Below, one piece after another: positions 13,422-19,152 of a stretch of 19,152 nucleotides of DNA. Every line of letters begins with the position of its first letter. Within the stretch, counting starts at the first letter, position 1. Below the pieces are notes generated by a model. That model did not search any database, was not told the origin of the DNA, and worked only from the letters and a program-made list of their open reading frames with translations. The position numbers and the translations under genes are program-made. Origin of the DNA: Neisseriaceae bacterium (GTDB lineage Bacteria; Pseudomonadota; Gammaproteobacteria; Burkholderiales; UBA11063); the NCBI GenBank assembly GCA_947441745.1, contig CANEUJ010000012.1:1-19152 (forward strand), read 5' to 3'.

Positions 13422-14207
13422 TTATACTAACCAAGCTGAAACATCATGTTCAAATAAAGGCGTTTTATATTTGACATCGACTAAATATAGCCCATCAGGC
13501 ATGAAGGTTGGAGGTGCTAATGTTCGCTTACATGATTTAATTAAACCTCTAAACTCAGCTACTGAAATTTTACCATTGCCTACATATAGCAACCCCCCCA
13601 CCATATTTCTAACCATATGATACAAAAAAGCATTGGCAGTAAATTCAAAGCGAATCAAATTTTCTCTTCTCGTTATTACAAAGTGGCTTAAATCACGAAT
13701 CGGACTATTAGCTTGACAATCTGATGCACGAAAACTAGAGAAATCCTGTACCCCAACAAGATACTGCCCCGCCTCATTCATTAGTTCAACATCAAGTGGA
13801 TGGTAATACCAACCAACCCTATCTTGCATTATTGCACTTCGAATCGGATCAACCAAGAGGTAGTAATGATACGTTCTAGATACTGCACTAAACCTAGCAT
13901 TAAATTGTGCATCTACAAATAAAGCCCCCCTAATTGCAATATCTTTAGGCAATAAGGCATTGACCCCACGAATCCATGCGTGTAATGGTCGCCTAGCAGA
14001 TGTGGCAAAGCTAACCACTTGGTGTGTTGCATGAACACCTGTATCAGTACGTCCACATGTTATGATATTTACTTCAGAATTAGCAAATTTTGAAAGTGCA
14101 TATTCAAGAGTTCCTTGAATAGTTCGCGTCGATAACTGTTTCTGAAAGCCATAAAAACCGCTACCATTATATTGAACAAGAAGAGCTAAGGTATAATTTT
14201 CATTCAT
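13422..14207 (-). CDS. truA: tRNA pseudouridine(38-40) synthase TruA
   Basis: TruA isomerises uridines 38-40 in the anticodon arm of many tRNAs. The 261-residue protein has the opening LLVQYNGSGFYGFQKQ, the catalytic motif CGRTDTGVHA with Asp55, and the C-terminal FTANAFLYHMVRNMVGG. Length is normal. The ATG at 14205-14207 lies ten bases after the asd stop; the intervening bases are pyrimidine-rich and I see no ribosome binding site, so coupling to asd is likely. The asd-truA order is shared with many betaproteobacteria, where fimV may lie between and trpF-trpB-trpA-accD may follow; neither is seen here. Confidence 0.97.
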   Translation of the reverse strand: MNENYTLALLVQYNGSGFYGFQKQLSTRTIQGTLEYALSKFANSEVNIITCGRTDTGVHATHQVVSFATSARRPLHAWIRGVNALLPKDIAIRGALFVDAQFNARFSAVSRTYHYYLLVDPIRSAIMQDRVGWYYHPLDVELMNEAGQYLVGVQDFSSFRASDCQANSPIRDLSHFVITRRENLIRFEFTANAFLYHMVRNMVGGLLYVGNGKISVAEFRGLIKSCKRTLAPPTFMPDGLYLVDVKYKTPLFEHDVSAWLV

Positions 14208-14217
14208 TAGTAAGAGG

Positions 14218-15330
14218 TTATTCAGATAAAATACTAAGCATCCGCCTTAATGGTTCAGCAGCACCCCAAAGGAGCTGATCGCCAACCGTAAATACAGTCA
14301 GATAATCTTCCCCAAAGGATAATTTACGCATCCTCCCAATTGCAATATCAAGTTTGCCACTAACAGCAACTGGAGTTAAGTATTTTAGAGTATCTTCTTT
14401 GGTATTAGGTATTACTTTAACCCATTGATTTGCTGAAGCGATAATCTTTTCAATTTCAGACAATGATAAATCTTTTCGGTTTAATTTAATGGTGAGTGCT
14501 TGAGAATGGCAACGCATACTACCTACTCTTACACATAGTCCATCAACTTTAATAGTATTAGCACTAAAGCCTAGTATTTTATTAGTCTCACTAGCACCCT
14601 TCCATTCTTCTTTAGTTTGCCCATTAGGTAGGGATATATCAACCCAAGGAATCACATTACCTGCTAATGACGTTCCAAAATATTCCGTCGGTAGATCTTT
14701 ACCACGAAGTACTTCATTCACTAGATTATCAATTGCCAAAATATCAGATCTTGAATCTGTCAGTAATTCAGCTACATTATTATACAAAAACCCGCTTTGA
14801 GCTAAGAGCTCACGCATATTATTAGCTCCAGCTCCACTTGCAGACTGATAAGTCATGCTAGATACCCACTCAATAAGATTATTGGCAAATAATCCATTTA
14901 ATGCCATCATCATTAAACTAACAGTACAATTACCACCACAAAAAACCTTCACTCCATCTTTTAATGCTTTATCAATAACATGGCGATTTATTGGATCTAA
15001 TACTATTACTGACTCATCAGACATTCTAAGAGTTGAGCTAGCATCAAGCCAATAACCCTTATAGCCTTTTTGCTTCAAAAGTGGCAATACTTTTTGTGTA
15101 TACTCACTACCTTGTGTGGTTACAATACAATCTTGTTCCAAAAGTGAGTCAATATTGTAAGCATCAAGAAGTTTTGAAGACATTCCATTAATAACTGGAG
15201 CATTTCCACCAACATTTGAGGTAGAAAAAAATACCGCATTAATTGTAGAAAAATCATTTTGTTGGTGCATTCTATCCATCAATACAGAACCAACCATACC
15301 ACGCCAACCAACAAAACCTACTTTAAGCAT
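14218..15330 (-). CDS. asd: Aspartate-semialdehyde dehydrogenase
   Basis: Asd reduces aspartyl phosphate to aspartate semialdehyde, the branch point to lysine/diaminopimelate, threonine and methionine. The 370-residue protein is of the Gram-negative (E. coli-like) type: VGFVGWRGMVGSVLMDRM (4-21) for NADP binding, FCGGNCTVSLMM with the nucleophile Cys135, SASGAGANNMRELL, and VRVGSMRCHSQALTIKL with His275 as the probable acid/base residue. AAGGTG stands before the ATG. It lies nine bases after mtnN and ten bases before truA, inside the leftward operon. No regulatory element (such as a lysine riboswitch) is seen, and none fits in the short gap. Confidence 0.97.
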   Translation of the reverse strand: MLKVGFVGWRGMVGSVLMDRMHQQNDFSTINAVFFSTSNVGGNAPVINGMSSKLLDAYNIDSLLEQDCIVTTQGSEYTQKVLPLLKQKGYKGYWLDASSTLRMSDESVIVLDPINRHVIDKALKDGVKVFCGGNCTVSLMMMALNGLFANNLIEWVSSMTYQSASGAGANNMRELLAQSGFLYNNVAELLTDSRSDILAIDNLVNEVLRGKDLPTEYFGTSLAGNVIPWVDISLPNGQTKEEWKGASETNKILGFSANTIKVDGLCVRVGSMRCHSQALTIKLNRKDLSLSEIEKIIASANQWVKVIPNTKEDTLKYLTPVAVSGKLDIAIGRMRKLSFGEDYLTVFTVGDQLLWGAAEPLRRMLSILSE

Positions 15331-15339
15331 ATAGCACCT

Positions 15340-16035
15340 TTAAATTAAATCCAATAACTGTTTAACTACATTTGATGAATGGTTAGCTGTCATATCTTTT
15401 AGTTCTTCAAATGAATGCACTGCTGCACCATCTCTACCAGCCATATCTGATAAGGCTCTTATAACTATAAATGGAATATTACTTACATGACAGGTATGAG
15501 CAATAGCCGCTCCCTCCATCTCACATGCTAAAGCATTAAAATGGCTATGCAAAAACTCTGCTTTTTCTTTATTATCAATGAATTGATCCCCAGATACTAT
15601 TCGCCCAATAACTATTTTATGATTTGCGACGTTTATTTTATCAGCACATTCTAGTAATATGGGATCAGATTTAAATCCAAAAACATCCATACGTGGAATC
15701 TGACCTAAAGGTAGTCCAAAACCACTGACATCCATATCATGTTCTACCAAGTCACTAGCAACAACCACATCACCAAATGTTAGAGACTCTGATAAACTTC
15801 CAGCAACTCCCACATTAATTAGATACTCAATACTATAAGAATCAATTAGCTTTTGTGTATGAATAGCTGCATTTACTTTACCTATTCCACAAAGAATAAA
15901 AGCTAACTCATGTACACCATATCTCCCAGTATAAACATCAAAACCAGATTTTGAAGGAATATGACTCGTAGTAACACCAAGATTTCGTACAATACTCGTT
16001 AGTTCTTCTTCCATAGCACAAATTATGCCTATCAT
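15340..16035 (-). CDS. mtnN: 5'-methylthioadenosine/S-adenosylhomocysteine nucleosidase
   Basis: MtnN (Pfs) cleaves adenine from methylthioadenosine and S-adenosylhomocysteine, relieving product inhibition of SAM-dependent methyltransferases. The 231-residue protein starts MIGIICAMEEEL with the catalytic Glu11, contains GIGKVNAAIHTQKLI and the ribose-binding CEMEGAAIAH (Met173, Glu174), and has the catalytic Asp197 in ALSDMAG. Length matches E. coli. AGAGG, which overlaps the accD stop, serves as ribosome binding site. Its co-transcription with the methyltransferase genes rlmH and rsmJ fits a role in clearing SAH, but this is inference. I do not know this gene at this position in related gene orders. 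Confidence 0.96.
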   Translation of the reverse strand: MIGIICAMEEELTSIVRNLGVTTSHIPSKSGFDVYTGRYGVHELAFILCGIGKVNAAIHTQKLIDSYSIEYLINVGVAGSLSESLTFGDVVVASDLVEHDMDVSGFGLPLGQIPRMDVFGFKSDPILLECADKINVANHKIVIGRIVSGDQFIDNKEKAEFLHSHFNALACEMEGAAIAHTCHVSNIPFIVIRALSDMAGRDGAAVHSFEELKDMTANHSSNVVKQLLDLI

Positions 16036-16044
16036 TTTATACCT

Positions 16045-16926
16045 CTAATTTTTTTCATCTATTTTCATCTGGTTATTAGCAAATAAATCCATTAAATTAG
16101 CAATCTCTTCTTTCAATTGCTGACGTGATACTACTCTATCAATCGCACCTTTTTCTAGTAAAAACTCAGCCCTTTGGAAGCCATCAGGTAATTTTTGGCG
16201 TACAGTTTGTTCAATCACTCTTTGACCTGCAAAACCTATCAATGCACCAGGCTCAGCAATTACAATATCACCTAGGAATGCAAAACTTGCTGAAACACCA
16301 CCAAAAGTAGGATCAGTTAATATAGAAAAAAACGGTAAACTTTTTTTAGTTAAAAGAGTAAGTACGGCAGATGTTTTAGCCATCTGCATAAGAGAATTAA
16401 CCCCCTCTTGCATCCGAGCTCCACCTGAAGCTGCTACACAAATAAACGGACAATTATTATCAACCGCAGCTTTTACTCCACGAATAAACCTCTCTCCTAC
16501 AACTGAACCCATAGAGCCACCAATAAAACGAAACTCAAAAGCAGCAATTACAGCCTTTTGTCCTTTTATTGTTCCTTGCATAACAACTAGAGCATCATCT
16601 TCACTAATTTTAGCTTGAACATCAGTCAAGCGATCAGAATACTTTTTACTATCTTTAAACTTAAGAATGTCAAATGGTTTTACATCTGTTGCAATTTCTA
16701 TTCTATCATCAGCATCAAGAAGCATATCTAGGCGTTCCCGTGCAGTTAACGAATGATGATGATTACACTTAGGACAAACCTTTAAGTTATTATCCAAATC
16801 AGTGTGATACAAAATTTCATTACAATTATTACATTTTCGCCACATTCCTTCTGGTACATTACTTTTAACATTTTCACCGTCTGTCGACTGAATTTTAGGC
16901 GGTAATAATTTACTCAACCAACTCAT
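16045..16926 (-). CDS. accD: Acetyl-CoA carboxylase carboxyltransferase subunit beta
   Basis: AccD forms, with AccA, the carboxyltransferase that moves the carboxyl group from biotin to acetyl-CoA. The 293-residue protein has the N-terminal four-cysteine zinc ribbon (Cys32, Cys35, Cys51, Cys54), then the crotonase-fold domain with GGSMGSVVGE (136-145), SGGARMQEG (167-175), TDPTFGGVSASFA (204-216) and GFAGQRV (231-237). AAAAGG precedes the ATG. It follows fumA by 11 bases and is nine bases before mtnN. In betaproteobacteria accD is commonly downstream of trpA and upstream of folC; neither is present. AccB and AccC are encoded in the facing operon 5 kb away. Confidence 0.98.
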   Translation of the reverse strand: MSWLSKLLPPKIQSTDGENVKSNVPEGMWRKCNNCNEILYHTDLDNNLKVCPKCNHHHSLTARERLDMLLDADDRIEIATDVKPFDILKFKDSKKYSDRLTDVQAKISEDDALVVMQGTIKGQKAVIAAFEFRFIGGSMGSVVGERFIRGVKAAVDNNCPFICVAASGGARMQEGVNSLMQMAKTSAVLTLLTKKSLPFFSILTDPTFGGVSASFAFLGDIVIAEPGALIGFAGQRVIEQTVRQKLPDGFQRAEFLLEKGAIDRVVSRQQLKEEIANLMDLFANNQMKIDEKN

Positions 16927-16937
16927 ATTATAACCTT

Positions 16938-18449
16938 TTAAACATTAAGTATAAATTTATTTGCCCACTTGATTGGTGCTGTTTTATGTACCGAATTACC
17001 ATTACTATCAACAGCTACAGTAACTGGCATATCTACAACATCAAACTCATAAATTGCTTCCATTCCAAGCTCTGCAAAAGCTATCACTTTAGCATTTTTA
17101 ATAGCTTTAGATACCAAATAAGCAGCTCCTCCAACAGCGATTAAATACACTGATTTATTGTCGCGAATGGCATCAATTGCAGCATCTCCCCTTTCTGCTT
17201 TACCTATCATTCCAATTAGACCAGTTTGCTCTAACATTTGACGGGTAAATTTATCCATTCTAGTTGCCGTGGTCGGCCCCGCTGGGCCAACTACTTCATC
17301 ACGCACAGGGTCAACAGGGCCTACATAGTATATAAATCTATTAGTGAAATCAACTGGTAATTTTTGACCACTATCTAATATTTCAACCATTTTTTTGTGA
17401 GCAGCATCTCGCCCTGTCAATATTTTACCACTTAATAATATAGTATCACCAGCTATCCATTTTGAGGTATCTATCTTAGTTATATCATTAACATTAACTC
17501 TATGGGTAGCTGCCCCCTTATCCCAAACAATATCAGGATAGTCCTCAAGTTGAGGCGGGTTAAACATAGCCTTACCACTACCATCTAATGTAAAATGCAC
17601 ATGTCTTGTAGCCGCACAATTTGGAATCATTGCTATTGGCTTACTTGCAGCATGGGTTGGATAGTCTAATATTTTAACATCTAAAACTGTTGTTAGCCCA
17701 CCTAAACCTTGAGCCCCAATTCCTAAATTATTTATTTTTTGATATAGCTCAATTCGTAACTCTTCTAGTTTGTCATTCGCCCCTCGAGCTAATAATTCTG
17801 TCATATCAATTGGTGCCATAAGAGATTGTTTTGCCATTAACATAGCTTTTTCGGCAGTACCTCCAATCCCAATTCCAAGCATTCCAGGTGGACACCACCC
17901 AGCACCCATAGTTGGCACTGTTTTTAACACCCAATCAACTATTGAGTCAGATGGATTTAGCATTGCAAATTTAGATTTATTTTCTGAACCACCACCTTTA
18001 GCAGCAATTTCAACTTCGATAGTATTACCTGGTACTAGATTAAAATGTACAACGGCTGGAGCATTAGTCTTCGTATTTTGACGTGTAAAAGCAGGATCTT
18101 TTAAGATTGAAGCACGTAGCTTATTATCTGGGTGGGCATATGCTAGCTCTACACCTTGGTTCACCATATCTTGAACTGACATTGTAGCATCAACAAAGCT
18201 AACATCCATACCAACGGTGACAAAAGCACAAATAATTCCCGTATCTTGACAAATCGGACGCTTCCCCTCAGCACACATTTTAGAGTTTATCAATATTTGA
18301 GCGATTGCATCTTTAGCTGCTGGGGATTCTTCTTTATAATAAGCATCTCCCATAGCTTTAATAAAATCCTGTGGGTGATAGTATGAAATAAATTGTAAAC
18401 TATCAGCAATTGATTCAATAAAATCATCTTGTTTAATTAAGGTCTTCAT
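16938..18449 (-). CDS. fumA: Class I (Fe-S) fumarate hydratase
   Basis: This TCA-cycle enzyme hydrates fumarate to malate with an oxygen-sensitive [4Fe-4S] cluster. The 503 residues match the single-chain class I form of about 505 residues. Three cysteines in conserved settings are the likely cluster ligands: Cys67 in PICQDTG, Cys186 in GWCPPGMLGIGIGG and Cys278 in PNCAATRHVHF. Further on, VGPAGPTTATRMDKF is typical of the beta-part active site. I start at the ATG 18447-18449: GAGG lies about eight bases upstream and MKTLIKQDDFIES aligns with the usual N-terminus; an in-frame ATG at 18491 adds 14 unlikely residues. It is the first gene of the leftward operon. An extended -10 promoter overlapping the ubiD stop region probably drives it. 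The symbol fumA is used in the class I sense; fumB-type would be equivalent. Confidence 0.95.
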   Translation of the reverse strand: MKTLIKQDDFIESIADSLQFISYYHPQDFIKAMGDAYYKEESPAAKDAIAQILINSKMCAEGKRPICQDTGIICAFVTVGMDVSFVDATMSVQDMVNQGVELAYAHPDNKLRASILKDPAFTRQNTKTNAPAVVHFNLVPGNTIEVEIAAKGGGSENKSKFAMLNPSDSIVDWVLKTVPTMGAGWCPPGMLGIGIGGTAEKAMLMAKQSLMAPIDMTELLARGANDKLEELRIELYQKINNLGIGAQGLGGLTTVLDVKILDYPTHAASKPIAMIPNCAATRHVHFTLDGSGKAMFNPPQLEDYPDIVWDKGAATHRVNVNDITKIDTSKWIAGDTILLSGKILTGRDAAHKKMVEILDSGQKLPVDFTNRFIYYVGPVDPVRDEVVGPAGPTTATRMDKFTRQMLEQTGLIGMIGKAERGDAAIDAIRDNKSVYLIAVGGAAYLVSKAIKNAKVIAFAELGMEAIYEFDVVDMPVTVAVDSNGNSVHKTAPIKWANKFILNV

Positions 18450-18568
18450 GTAAATTACCTCTTTCTCCATCATCAGCACTTTTTTCGTCATCCAAGCATT
18501 GGCTTAGATTCATACCCTTGCTATAGAATTACTATCACAAGATGCATAAACTTAGTCTTAAAGCAGTT

Positions 18569-18577
18569 ATTATACCA
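18569..18577 (-). promoter_or_regulatory. Extended -10 promoter for the fumA-accD-asd operon
   Basis: On the minus strand TGGTATAAT is an exact TGnTATAAT extended -10, lying immediately downstream of the ubiD stop codon. No good -35 is seen (T-rich instead). The implied leader of about 110 bases before fumA has no obvious riboswitch fold. It is the best promoter candidate between ubiD and fumA. Confidence 0.5.
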
Positions 18578-18579
18578 CG

Positions 18580-19152
18580 TTACTTATTAGCAAAAACCTC
18601 GTTGTATAATTCTTCCATCTTGGATTTAACAATCTCGTCAGGCTTGATTATACGACCCCACTCACGATTAGTTTCACCTGGGAGTTTATTAGTTGCATCA
18701 ATCCCCATCTTACTACCTAAGCCTGATACTGGTGATGCAAAATCCAGATAATCAATAGGAGTATTATCTATTAAAGTAGTATCCCGCATAGGGTCAGACC
18801 TTGTAGTAATTGCCCAAATTACATCGTTCCAAGACCTAATATCTACATCATCATCAACCACTACGATAAATTTGGTATACATAAATTGACGTAAATAGCT
18901 CCATATTCCAAGCATAACTCGTTTAGCATGTCCTGGGTAGCGTTTTTTCATTGATACAATTGCCATTCTATAACTACACCCTTCTGGAGGTAGATAAAAA
19001 TCAACTATTTCTGGAAATTGCTTTTGAATTAGAGGAACAAACACTTCATTTAGCGCAACCCCCAAAATAGCTGGTTCATCTATTGGCTTACCTGTATAGG
19101 TACTATGATAAATAGGGTTTTTACGTGTAGTAATTGTTTCAACTGTAAAAAC
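18580..19152 (-). CDS. ubiD: 4-hydroxy-3-polyprenylbenzoate decarboxylase, partial: C-terminal 190 residues
   Basis: UbiD uses prenylated FMN (made by UbiX) to decarboxylate polyprenyl-hydroxybenzoate in ubiquinone synthesis. The frame is open to the right edge, so the N-terminal part is outside the window; full-length homologues have about 490-520 residues. Visible are RKNPIYHSTYTGKPIDEPA, LGVALNEVFVPLIQKQFPE, FYLPPEGCSYRMA, GHAKRVMLGIWSYLRQFMYTK, DWNDVIWAITTR-like SWNDVIWAITTR, and TPIDYLDFASPVSGLGSKMG. These are nearly invariant UbiD segments. A TTG at 19063-19065 lies in the middle of this conserved stretch and is not a start. It ends 130 bases before fumA, with no clear terminator between, so readthrough into the fumA operon is possible. 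Confidence 0.97.
   Translation of the reverse strand, partial: VFTVETITTRKNPIYHSTYTGKPIDEPAILGVALNEVFVPLIQKQFPEIVDFYLPPEGCSYRMAIVSMKKRYPGHAKRVMLGIWSYLRQFMYTKFIVVVDDDVDIRSWNDVIWAITTRSDPMRDTTLIDNTPIDYLDFASPVSGLGSKMGIDATNKLPGETNREWGRIIKPDEIVKSKMEELYNEVFANK

Noticed and set aside
18450..18491. Longer fumA start adding 14 residues
   Set aside because: The added residues do not resemble the family N-terminus, and the GAGG ribosome binding site lies within that stretch at proper distance from the inner ATG.
18433..18513. 26-codon upstream open frame overlapping the fumA start (possible leader peptide)
   Set aside because: Its ATG has AAGGG only one or two bases away, no codon run suggests attenuation, and no alternative hairpins were found around it.

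Overview
The window is an AT-rich stretch of a bacterial chromosome packed with housekeeping genes. It most likely comes from a betaproteobacterium with a reduced or host-/habitat-adapted base composition. This rests on several points: the IspG, OdhB/Lpd and class I fumarase sequences read like the betaproteobacterial forms; a DUF3579 protein, which I know mainly from Betaproteobacteria, sits upstream of aroQ-accB-accC-prmA; and the order ndk-rlmN-ispG is familiar from that class. The assignment comes from recognition of the sequences, not from a search, and I cannot name a genus.

Layout. Positions 1-2810 (minus strand) carry folA, ndk, rlmN and the 5' part of ispG: nucleotide and folate metabolism, tRNA/rRNA modification and isoprenoid synthesis. 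Positions 2811-3155 are non-coding and hold two inverted copies of a short palindromic repeat, one with an internal exact duplication. Positions 3156-5183 (plus) carry a PrxQ/Bcp peroxiredoxin, tRNA-Leu(CAA) with its own strong promoter, and rfbC-rfbD, the last two steps of dTDP-L-rhamnose synthesis. Positions 5187-8134 (minus) carry acpP, sucB and lpd: acyl carrier protein, then the E2 and E3 components of 2-oxoglutarate dehydrogenase, without sucA. Between 8135 and 8296 two back-to-back promoters share overlapping -35 boxes. Positions 8297-12114 (plus) form a tight operon of DUF3579 gene, aroQ, accB, accC, prmA and a DUF721/DciA-like gene. A third copy of the palindromic repeat fills the convergent gap at 12115-12205. 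Positions 12206-18449 (minus) form a second tight operon, transcribed fumA, accD, mtnN, asd, truA, rlmH, rsmJ. The window ends inside ubiD (ubiquinone synthesis).

How the genes work together. Three of the four acetyl-CoA carboxylase subunits (AccB, AccC, AccD; not AccA) and the acyl carrier protein are present, so the start of fatty acid synthesis is concentrated here. Fumarase, SucB and Lpd belong to the TCA cycle. RlmN, PrmA, RsmJ, RlmH, TruA and tRNA-Leu belong to translation. Asd and AroQ feed amino acid synthesis.

I found no phage, insertion sequence, CRISPR array, toxin-antitoxin or defence system, and no evidence of a new multi-gene system. The points most worth a second look are the palindromic repeat family, the shared-box divergent promoter between acpP and the acc operon, the tRNA-rfbCD arrangement, and several gene orders that depart from the usual betaproteobacterial ones.
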